From: Liolophura sinensis
Taxonomy: Eukaryota > Mollusca > Polyplacophora > Chitonida > Chitonidae
Reading direction: 5' to 3'
NCBI RefSeq assembly: GCF_032854445.1
Contig: NC_088301.1
Location: 50,147,187 to 50,207,186, forward strand
Length of the DNA: 60,000 bases
Shown here: positions 51,213 to 60,000 of the stretch, piece after piece
How the letters are laid out: each line of letters begins with the position of its first letter
Position numbering within the stretch: the stretch's first letter is position 1
Position numbers and translations under genes: made by a program
Notes under the pieces: model-generated
Databases searched by the model: none
What the model was told of the DNA's origin: nothing
The model's input: the letters and a program-made list of their open reading frames with translations, nothing else

Positions 51213-53917
51213 GTGTGGGGCAGAGTACGAAGAGCGACTCCGAAGACATGTCAGATTTTGCGTCAGACGTGGACATGGAAGATTTGACAGCCCAAAGAGT
51301 TCGAGGAGACGGTTCCAGTCAGGAAGATGTCAGTGACGAGTACTCTCTCATGAGCATAGTCAGCACTACCACTGACGACACTGAAGATTATTTCCGCATT
51401 TCTAGGCGTCCCAGGCCGAGATCTCTCAACCTCTCCAGATCTCACAGTGCTACCTCGTCCGACGACGACACGGAATACACGGAATACTCAGGGGCTAAAC
51501 TATCGGATGAGGAAGCCGACCTGAACTTTGAAGCAGAAGCGGCTCCGGACCATGAAGAATTCCGCCGTGCTCTCGAAGGCTTGTCGGCCATGGCAGAGGA
51601 ACACGACGATTTGGATGATTTCCCCCCTTCTATGCATGTTTCCATTCCTAGAACTCATTCTTTATCCATGGCCAGAGCAGAAAACGGTCAGTTTGAAGCT
51701 CGCCAGGTCTACAGTCCTAGCCCCCCACGGAGTCCTAGTTGGAGGGAGGGACTAGAAAGCCCACCTTTTTCTCCTCGCCGAAAGGACTCTTACCCGGGCA
51801 AAAGGCGATCAATATCATCGCCTGTGTCCCCGAAAGATAAACGCCATTTCTTTACCTATACAGACATGTCTCCCCCATCAAGGCAGATTTCTTTGGATGA
51901 GTTGTATGGGGAAGATCATGGCATTGGGGAGCCAAATAGAATACATGGTGCTATGAACACGGCACAGAGACCTGCTCCGCTATCGCCTGAAGAGGTCCGA
52001 GAATCGTTCACATCAAACTCAGGAGAACAGCTTCAACTGGATATACCTATCAAAACTAAAAAGAACGGTGATTCTGACGTCAGTGTGAAGAGTCGTAAAT
52101 ATAAGGATCACGATTCTATAGGTGTTGTAGACCTGGCTAGTTTTGCTGCGACGGTAGCATCAAACACAGCCAGTTTGACGTCTATGAGTGTTAGCCCTAC
52201 AAACCTGAGGGTTGTGGAGGACTTGCACCACACAGATCAATTGTCACCGGATTCCCAGGCCAGCACGGACAGCACGTCTCCTGGGTCCCCTGGCTACAGT
52301 GACGACCACTCTTACTCTGAGGAAGTTGATGACATTGAGCTGGCAGATCCATCAACGAAACCAATTGACTATCAAAATACAAAGCGCCAAAAACAAAGGC
52401 CCCCGTCGACATCTGCCGATTGGTCTCCAGTCGTGGACTTGTCTCCCATACTAGATGTGTCACCCTCAGTAGAAGAAGCGGAACAGGAAGACATGTTAGC
52501 TCAACAGGAGGCACTGCGCATGCGCATGTCTCGTGTTGGTGAGGATGAGGAAAGTGATGAAAGGGTTGAAAAAGTAGAATTTATAGATGGCGACGATGAC
52601 CACGATTATCAAGAATTGAATCTTGTGCGTGGTGGAACTGATGGTAATGGAGACGATGATGAATTTATGATTACTCCTTTGAAAAGGTATCACAACATAG
52701 AGGACATAAGCCAAATAGACAACGGTAACCTGTACGAAAAAGCCGAGGCGTTTGGTAGTGAGTGTGGATTCGATGAGGACAGACATCACCTTCCAGTTTT
52801 ATACGAGCTTCCAGAACTTTGCGCCACGTCAAATTTCGATACGTCTTCGCAACCAACTGTCACATATAGCTCGGTGCAAAAAGTTTCTTCTGGCGAAGAT
52901 GGAGTGAAAGTGGAACGCGTCGCTGAGAGGGGGATAGAGATGATAACGTATCGCCGAAGTGGAGAGATGGAAACTATACCAGAAATAAATGGTAATGTTA
53001 CTGGCTGGGCTGATGATGGCTGCCAGGCCGGTGCAGCTGCCTCACCTATTCCTGCACCATCTGTGTCTTCTCCATCAGCTAGCAACCCCAGGGCATCCAC
53101 ATCCTCACCTTCAATGCAATCAACACCTTCACCTCCACCTGGCCGCGTGCGGCGAAAACTGCCAAAACCAACGCCAGAGATTGTAGCGACTCAGAAAAAA
53201 CCCTCACCTTTGAAACCCGCCACGTTAACAGCTTGGCTGTCCTCATCGTTAGCTAGAACGTCCGCGGGAGAATCTGTGACAGAAGAGCCTGAAAAGCTTC
53301 CCACTGACAACGGTGACTCGGTGGAAGTAAAAGCCAGTCTAGTTGAGCCAACCAAAGTATCAAGTCGTGTGGAGATGTTTGAAAAGCTCGGAAGCAGTCA
53401 GGACGAGGATAAAGAGTTTGTAGAGAAACCAGAGGTGGCACCCAAGAAACATGCTTTAGTTAAACAGGACTCAACGGAAAGGAAACGAGCGAAAGACTTA
53501 AAAGCAAAACCGAATCCCCTAGTAATTAAACACATAGAGTCAGAGGAGCAGACAATGTCACCTCAGTACAAAGTTATGGAATCCCCTGTCACACCTGAGG
53601 GCAAATCGGTTCGCAGAGATTATTCAGAAAGTAGTTCCCTTACACCAACGTCATCTCCAGAACATGATGTGCATATATACCCATCACCAGTTACGCCCCT
53701 TGATTCAGACTCGTCTCCCCCGGAGCCTCAATCGCCCTCTTCAATTAGCCAAGCGGCCGATAAGGAAAAATTTTCGTTTCCTGTAACACAGGAGATTCAT
53801 GTAAAGGAGCCTGTGCCAATGGTGGATAAACCATTAGCTCCAGTTGTTCATCCTCGCCCTGTGAAGGCCGAGAAAACCAAGGCTGCGGCCCAAGTACCTA
53901 AACCGAAGCCGGTAAAG
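51213..53917 (+). CDS. Exon 5 (2.7 kb): long disordered Ser/Pro/acidic region
   Basis: The acceptor tgttgtag adds two bases to the leftover G of exon 4 to make Gly276, then VGQSTKSDSED follows. The open frame runs 901 codons (residues 277-1177) to AAG|gtaggt in phase 0; reading through the donor would add about ten residues and stop at 53948. Composition is acidic with Ser, Pro and Thr. Several SP/TP-rich basic clusters, for example PPRSPSW and SISSPVSPKDKR near residues 450-490, look like proline-directed kinase targets. A proline stretch with RVRRKLPKPTP (about 920-930) resembles SH3-binding sequence. No folded domain is recognised. Giant disordered exons of this type are usual in Piccolo/Bassoon/Fife-type scaffolds. 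Confidence 0.95.
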
Positions 53918-54009
53918 GTAGGTGATTCTTTGTATATTTTTAGCATTTAGCATTGATATTTTTGTTAGTGTGCTAAACATGGAGACGATATGACATAGTA
54001 AAGTGTTAA

Positions 54010-54077
54010 TACCACAGATATAGTTGTTGAGGTGAAAGATGAAATACCACAGATATAGTTGTTGAGGTGAAAGATGA
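54010..54077. repeat. Two identical 33-bp direct repeats
   Basis: 'taccacagatatagttgttg' plus 'aggtgaaagatga' occurs at 54010-54042 and, after two bases, again at 54045-54077. It is a recent local duplication near the 5' end of intron 5. Confidence 0.95.
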
Positions 54078-54398
54078 CGTATATGTATAAGATACGAAGG
54101 ATGAAACGGCTTATCCGTTTCACTTGTACACGTTAACAATACTTATGTTATTCAATATTCACTGTACAGTTAATATATCCTATCAACATTTTAGTGAATA
54201 ATGTTAATATAAAATGTATTAAAATTTGCCTTTGTTCTTTACAGGAATATTAAGTCCATTTTATTATGTATGTCACATGAATTTATATAAATTCGTGCAG
54301 ACAAGTCTTACTGATATATAAATATGACGAACAATTGGGCACCTTTGGCGAAACTGGTGATTTTAGGCTATTATATATTATATATACAATTGAGATCA

Positions 54399-54496
54399 AG
54401 GAGAGTAAACCTAGAGCGGCCATATTGTGATGGTCAAACGCAACTGGTGAAATCTGGCCTCTTGTAAGTTTATCACTCTTCATGTAAATTCCTAAA
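54399..54496. repeat. Dispersed repeat family A, copy 3
   Basis: 'aaggagagtaaacctagagc', 'gtgatggtcaaacgcaactg', 'gtgaaatctggcctcttgta' and 'catgtaaattcctaaac' align with the copies at 13125-13257 and 30863-30965, with a shorter middle. Confidence 0.65.
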
Positions 54497-55370
54497 CTTT
54501 GGCAACATACACGCCGTCGTTACTTGATGATTAAGGAGGTAGGAATTTTTTGTAGTGCCCATTGTTAAAATACATGTCTTGTCATACCATGCAGAAATTT
54601 TCGAGTATTATCTCAAATAACTACTTTTATTAAATGTATCCAAATGTGAATATGGCATTAACTCTGTAAGCCCTGAACACGTTGAACGTTGGAGTAGGTA
54701 TTTAATCATCTCCTAATCCATATTTGCCGACGATATGAGGCTGTAAAACCAAGAAGCTGTTTCCACATCATCGACTTCTATTGCAAGTGGAAATAGTTCG
54801 GACTCTTTAGGAAATTGGCTCTGTTGTCTCAGAGCAATGAGAGAAATAATTCTTCTGTCCAGATACCTTGACCTAAAGTTGGGATGTAACGTTGCTGGAA
54901 GCAACCTGGACGAACATTTGCGTTGCTTAGTGTATTAAAAAAAACATTCACATATAATTGTTCAAGAAAACCAATGTATCATCATTAAATTCAATTATCA
55001 CTGCGCTCTATACACCCAAACCGACGTCAAAAATTTTAGGTCGTCGTTTGCTTTATTTAGTCGTTTTTCAAAAGAATATAGGTTTTATATAGGATCTACT
55101 ACTAACCTCTACATAGATTGACATCCAGGTGGATATACGTTTGTAAACGTCAGCACCAAAAGTAGAAATTAGCGTTAATCATTTGTCCTGTTGTGCTGTC
55201 AAAGGCGATGATTTGTTAGTGTCTGGGTTTATAAGCCAACGTAAAAAACAGGACTATCATAAAATGAACCTGACTTGAATTATTTTCTTATATGTGTAAT
55301 AAGCATGTAATATAGTTATTGAATTATATATCGATAAGCATATGATCTCTGCAAGTATGAAAGGGTCATT

Positions 55371-55676
55371 TTCTTGTGTAGTTCTGGGGGCCTCCATGGC
55401 TCAGTTGGTTAGCGCGCTAGCGCAGCGTTTTGACCCAGGAGCCTCTCACCAATGCGGTCGATGTGAGTTCAAGTCCAGCTCATGCTGGCTTCCTCTCCGG
55501 CTGTAAGTGGGAAGGCCTGCCAACAACCTGTGGATGGTCGTGGGAACCCCAGCCCCCACACCCCGGGCGCTGCCCGGTTTCCACCACCATAATGCTGGCC
55601 GCCGTCGTACAAGTGAAATATTCTTGAGTACGGGGTAAAACACCAGTCAGATAAATAAATAAATTCTTGTGCAGTT
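55371..55676 (+). mobile_element. Full-length tRNA-derived SINE with target-site duplications
   Basis: The body spans about 55384-55663 (280 bp). The head 'tggctcagttgg' (55397-55408) matches the pol III A-box consensus in every fixed position, and 'agttcaagtcc' (55466-55476) matches the B box closely. The 3' end is 'gtaaaacaccagtcag' followed by 'ataaataaataaa'. Flanking 13-bp repeats 'ttcttgtgtagtt' (55371-55383) and 'ttcttgtgcagtt' (55664-55676) differ at one base and are the expected target-site duplication. It is transcribed in the same direction as the host gene and carries no protein. Five truncated relatives occur elsewhere in the window. Confidence 0.92.
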
Positions 55677-55758
55677 AATATTACAATATTTTAAAAGCAA
55701 CCATTTATATGCTTGAGAAGCATGTGCCTAACGACAGTGATGTTTTAATCCCTATTAG

Positions 55759-58180
55759 GCCGCTAAACCCAAACCCCCACCAGTTAAAGAGAAACCAAAG
55801 CGCATACGAAGACGTCTCCCGTCCGTTCCTTCAGCCGAAAGTTCGGATGAATCAGTCATCACGTCTACTGGACAAGCAGATGATGAGGAGAGGGCTCAGA
55901 AGACACAAGATCGTCCAGACAAAGCTGTGACTTTAAAGTCAGAAAAGCAGAGCTCATCCAAAACACATATATCTGAAACCTTACCAAAAGCCGGTGCTAA
56001 GACATCGGGATCACACAAAGACACCATAGCTGAAATTCACGTTCCGGGCCAGAAATCTGCTGTGACTGGCACTGGTGTAGTCAGAACCAGAAAGACGCCC
56101 GGTACACCGGACTCTAGTGGTCGGGGAGAGAAAGCGGCCAAACAAACGGACTCATCTTCTCAAAAGACCGTTCCAAAATATGAACCAAAGAGCAGTGGAC
56201 TTAAAGCTGCTTCTCGGGGCCCCGACAAAAAGTCATCTTTAGATGCAAGTACCCGAAGTGTTACACCGACAGGAAAGGGTGGTGCAAAACCTGCAAGAAG
56301 TAGCCCTTTGCCTACAAAACGAAAAGTGCAAATTATGGGGCCTGGTGCAGCGACAGATAACAAAGATGATACAGAAGTATCGAATAAAATCAAGGAAGCT
56401 GCAGACAAAGAAGTGAAAAGAATAATCGAGGAAGCAGAGCTATACTGTCGTAATAATGGCGTAGCTGAAGATTTACAAAAGGATACCAAGGGAACATCTG
56501 TAAGTAAAGTGGTTGCTGAATTCGAAGAGAAACAACGACCAAAAGAAACACCTACCCGGCTGAGAAGATTTCCAGTCGAGAAAGATGTTGACATGATTCT
56601 TAGAGATGAAATAGGCGAAAGTGATCTCCTTATTGATTCCTTGAAAAGTATATATGGAGTCCCTATAACATCTGCAATGAAATCTCTGAAACGGAGAATT
56701 ATTGAGGAGCTGAAATCCGCAACAATGCGTCGGCGAAAACAATTAGAAGAACTCGAAGAAATTAAAGCTTTAGAGTATCAAATTGAGCAATTAAAGCTTG
56801 CAAAGCTGGGCGAGGCTATGTCAAAGCAGAAACCAATTCCAGCCCCACGAGGAGGCCGGAGGACTCTTGCGCCGTCGGAGCCCAGATCTGGACAAGTCGT
56901 ACACAGGACGCGTTCGGAATCACCCGCGAGAAGAACTACGCCATCTCGGTCTACGACAGATATCCCCAGAAAAGGTCAGAGGTCGATGTCACCATCGAGG
57001 ACCTCTCCACAAGTGCCACAGCGACGATCGCGACACAGACGTCAAGCCTCAGATCCTTCTATTGTCAAGTTTTCCCCAATAAAAGAAGACAAAGACATTG
57101 AAGCAGCGTTTCAGGCTAAGCTTGAGGAGCCTGTGCCAGAGAAACGTTTGGAAAGATACCCTACGGATGACAGCTCTCAGTCCGGTCAAAGTGACGCAGA
57201 AAGCACTCGATCAGAGCCGTTAAATTCTAGATACAAAAAAGTCAAACCGTCTGCTTATGCTAAAATGTTTTATAGTGGGAAATCAATGTCAGTAGATCGG
57301 CTTCAGCCGGATTACTGTACATATTCTGGTTCCGATAGGCTGTCTTTACTCGAGAGTGTGTCCGATCCTCATTTAGCCGACGGAAGATCCGCATATCTTA
57401 AATCTAACTTTCCAGATGACGACGATCCTTACGATCGAGAAGAACGGAAGTATATTCTACAAATGGAAATAAATAAAAGAAAGAGACAATTAGAAGAAAC
57501 AGCCAGACTGCAGCATGAGTTAATGCGCTTGTCCAGAGACCCGGACACTTTGTACCATAGTTACGATGACATACCTATCCAATACAGATCTCGTGCCCCG
57601 AATCGTCCCATACCGACGGGAATCATTAAACCGCTGGACGACGAAACGCCTCGGCCGGAAGTACATACACCGGAAGACTACCGGTTGTATCAAGAACTCT
57701 TGGCTGGTCGCAGGCCGGTAGATGTGTACACCACGGCTCAAGCCAACTACAGTTCTACGGAATATCTTGCTCACAAACAAGAGGAGTTTAGGCGACAGAC
57801 TTATGACGATTACACCCAATACGATGATATCTATGCGGACGATGTCAAATTTAGAGAGCAGAGAACGAGAGACTGGGTTCCTCGCCATGACAGACTTGAT
57901 GCCTTGGCGTACCCCTCGGGGACTGCCGGTCGTGAGGGTGTCATGTCAAGCAGTACCACTCTCCCGGATATTTACTCTCACCGGTCGGACGTTGATTTTG
58001 TACCAACGCGAGAAGCATATGTGATATACCATTCGGATACTGACACCAATAGTCCCGCCAGTGATTTTACGCCGGCAATGCCCTTGCTGGACGATGTGAC
58101 GACAAGATCCAGGAAAATCATTCACAGTATTGGAAGCAGACCTAATTCGGCTGAGTTTAACTTCCCTGGTGGAGTTGAAG
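55759..58180 (+). CDS. Exon 6 (2.4 kb): coiled coils and the LDDVT/RSRKII/IGSRP block
   Basis: The acceptor cctattag is followed in phase 0 by AAKPKPPPVKEKPKR, continuing the Lys/Pro run of exon 5 (KPKPVK). The frame spans 807 codons (residues 1178-1984) to GAAG|gtatgt in phase 1. Residues about 1484-1530 form a strongly charged heptad-like segment (MKSLKRRIIEEL... QIEQLKLAKLGE), followed by KPIPAPRGG, a possible SH3 ligand, and an Arg/Ser-rich basic patch. A second charged helix lies at about 1738-1771 (EERKYILQMEINKRKRQLEE). The end, MPLLDDVTTRSRKIIHSIGS then RPNSAEFNFP, matches the block I recall upstream of the PDZ domain in Piccolo/Fife relatives. Open-frame read-through past the donor stops at 58210-58212. 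Confidence 0.95.
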
Positions 58181-58225
58181 GTATGTGCTCTTTACAGGTT
58201 TTCAGTGAGTAGGATCTTATAGTGT

Positions 58226-58270
<45 letters not shown>

Positions 58271-60000
58271 TGTTTGAATATTTTCGTGATATTGTATTTG
58301 AATATCGGGTCTGAAGTACAATAAATTGTGTCCCGTATACAGCATATCGCTCACTAATTGTATCAAATAATGTAGTTTATGTTTGTTCAAGCGTTTCAAT
58401 ATACAATCTAGATTTCATTAACGAATTAGTAAAGCTCATATGTGTAACGCAAACTCGGCAAACTATTCACCAATCAGTGCCACTAAATATTTAGTGACTG
58501 CAAAACACTAGCCGTCAAACGATGAGCTTTATTTAAACCACCTGTGAGGGGTCTTTTACTGGGATTTGACTTGGCTATCTGAAATCGGATAGAACAGGAA
58601 TTAAGAAGACGTCATGGGGACGGAAATTGGTATTCGCTGTTCGCCTGTTGCTTTGGACGGACGTCCAATGGATCTCCACGTTCTGGTAAATGTTCACGTC
58701 CTTCTTTGTGGCACAGCATGTGTTTTGGTCATATTAGCCAAGGCGATCAATTCTGCCAGATGCCAAGACGAATGTTGTCAGCGAACAGGGCATGACCTGT
58801 CTTCATTTAGCACTCCGCTTTCTTAAACAGCGATGAAGTAGTTCTTCCCATTATAGTTCCCAATTCAACGCTCAATTTTCAAATATAATGCGTTTTGCTT
58901 TATTATGGAAATTACCACAGTTAGAGTTTTCCAAAATTTGAAGGTTCTTCCAAGGACATGCTATGTACCTTATCCTGTGACAGTTGGTGATGACTTCAAG
59001 CTGCTTTTGGAAAGGTAAACAATCAAAAAGCATTTTTATTTTGGTCACAGGGATAAGATATTTGTCATCCAGTGCGGGGTAGGTAGTCTTCCAGTAAGTT
59101 TTTTGTTGAAATCACCTCCGTCCCAACAAAAAAATCTGTGCACATGTGAGAATGTTTGTCAACGATTTATTACAGACACTCTGGTGTCCATCATAGTCAA
59201 TAAATCAATCACATCAGTCATATTTTATTCCATGAGATATAATATTGAATAGAAAGTAGCCCACAGCAAAATTAGAAAAAGATACACAAAATACTAGAAT
59301 TAAACCCATAATGTAAAGTAGGGTGGAAGAAGTAGGACTCAAACAACGACAAATCACTCAACGTTTGTTTTATGCTAAGTGATATCATGGTGGCCCTTTA
59401 GGAGATAGAACGGTGTTTTTATTCGTCCTGGGTTTAGCCAAAAATACAGAAACTCATATTGTTATGCATGTATAAAGTACTTAAATTACATTGTTATTAC
59501 ATTATTATCAATACGGAAGAAACACATATTCTAGTAATATTTATGTTTCAAAAGAACCGAGACGGATCCCAAGTCATGGGCTCTTGTAATCAGCACGTTA
59601 ACGTTTTGATCACTGGCTAGTACTGTGGAATCTCCGCTCACATATCTAAATTCTAAGGAATTACCTATGCGGGAAGAGTTTCGGGGACAGTACAGCAATG
59701 AGACAGTTAGTCATTTAGTCCATGGCCTGTAGGCCTGAAATAAGTGCCTTAATTTTGTTACTAGACTGAAATGGCCACTTTTCACAACTTGTTTTCCATT
59801 CCGGTCCATCATTTATGGCAAATGAACACCGTATATTTTGAAGCTGCCCTTTGCGATTTCTGGGTCAATCACAGATATGTCCGGGAGAGCATAGCTAGTC
59901 CTAGTCCTCTCCCTAGCCCGGAGGAGTTCTTCAAATGCAGCGGCAAGATTATTGATGATAGTTGCCTTGGCCCAGTAGTAAGCCAATAACATCGAACCAC
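58181..60000 (+). other. Start of intron 6 (continues beyond the window)
   Basis: Donor GAAG|gtatgt in phase 1. It contains a (TA)n run at 58233-58269. Open frames at 58614-58826 and 59771-59989 do not open with an acceptor in the needed phase; for the latter, the leftover G plus the bases after 'gttactag' would read an immediate stop. Confidence 0.75.
58233..58269. repeat. (TA)n microsatellite at the 5' end of intron 6
   Basis: A 37-bp pure AT/TA run, 53 bp downstream of the exon 6 donor. Confidence 0.95.

Larger units (their letters stand above)
53918..55758 (+). other. Intron 5 (1.8 kb)
   Basis: Donor AAG|gtaggt and acceptor ccctattag, phase 0. It contains a 35-bp direct duplication (54010-54042 and 54045-54077), dispersed repeat copy 3 (about 54399-54496) and a full-length SINE ending about 95 bp before exon 6. 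Confidence 0.9.
22715..60000 (+). other. Fife: Gene (partial, 3' end outside window): Fife/Piccolo-RIM-like presynaptic active-zone scaffold
   Basis: Six exons join in phase: 22715-22953, 35265-35484, 48522-48659, 49460-49688, 51213-53917, 55759-58180. They give 1984 codons plus one base. Domain order seen: MGNE start (residue 1), Rab-binding helix (about 49-100), eight-cysteine zinc finger (C110 to C162), WYHG motif (about 171-178), long Ser/Pro/acidic disorder (about 200-1480), basic/acidic coiled coil (about 1484-1530), a second charged helix (about 1738-1771), and an LDDVT-RSRKII-IGSRP block (about 1951-1975). Known of the family: Piccolo, Bassoon, RIM and fly Fife organise synaptic-vesicle release sites; RIM and Fife carry PDZ and C2 domains after this point. 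Inferred: cytoplasmic scaffold at presynaptic active zones, bound to Rab3-type vesicle GTPases. The symbol is a family-level assignment from memory of motifs, not a search result; annotation pipelines might call it piccolo-like or RIM-like. No stop codon or poly(A) signal of this gene lies in the window. Confidence 0.8.

Noticed and set aside
51263-53441. Minus-strand and alternate-frame open frames inside exons 5 and 6
   Set aside because: Shadows of the 901- and 807-codon coding frames.
55388-55480. A genuine tRNA gene
   Set aside because: A and B boxes are present but the anticodon arm and acceptor stem do not fold, and the unit is followed by a SINE body, tail and target-site duplications.
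59771-59989. Candidate next exon ('...EEFFKCSGKIIDDSC...')
   Set aside because: With the leftover G from exon 6, the only nearby acceptor (gttactag) reads an immediate stop; no resemblance to a PDZ domain.

Overview
This is eukaryotic, AT-rich, repeat-laden DNA, most likely from a lophotrochozoan marine invertebrate and probably a mollusc. The evidence is GT-AG introns of up to 13 kb, long (TA)n tracts, several minisatellite arrays, MITE-like elements, and a tRNA-derived SINE whose tail (a conserved stretch around 'aatattcttgagta...gtaaaacaccagtca' followed by (aaat)n) I associate with molluscan genomes. The taxonomic call is inference. Nothing looks bacterial or viral, and I see no CRISPR array, operon or rRNA.

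Only one gene is convincingly supported. It lies on the + strand from 22715 and runs off the right edge. Six coding exons join with matching phases (22715-22953, 35265-35484, 48522-48659, 49460-49688, 51213-53917, 55759-58180) and give 1984 codons plus one base. The protein starts with an MGNE N-myristoylation-type motif as in Bassoon/Piccolo. It continues with a RIM/rabphilin-type Rab-binding module: an acidic helix, a four-CxxC zinc finger, and an STGLWYHG motif in the place of SGAWFF/SGAWFY. Long disordered Ser/Pro/acidic regions follow, then two charged coiled-coil segments, and an LDDVT-RSRKII-IGSRP block recalled from Piccolo/Fife proteins. The best reading is a presynaptic active-zone scaffold of the Fife/Piccolo-RIM group. 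The PDZ and C2 domains expected from the family would lie beyond 60000.

Layout: 1-22.7 kb is 5' flank (or unseen 5' UTR introns) with no recognisable protein gene. It holds TA microsatellites, a 36-bp minisatellite with a 366-bp higher-order duplication, a long inverted repeat, 14-bp and roughly 60-bp arrays, a ~1.96-kb array of 22-bp units with a 526-bp higher-order repeat, and a MITE. Introns 1 (12.3 kb) and 2 (13.0 kb) hold a 100-bp tandem array, a ~58-bp array, a (TA)n palindrome, SINE relics and a second MITE. Intron 5 carries a full-length SINE with target-site duplications just upstream of exon 6.

Exon 3 has no ATG in its coding frame and is invisible to an ATG-based ORF search, yet it supplies the last zinc-binding Cys pair. 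A small three-copy dispersed repeat also looks unassigned. Nothing here needs a new biological system to explain it; the notable content is the hybrid domain make-up of the gene and the repeat structures.
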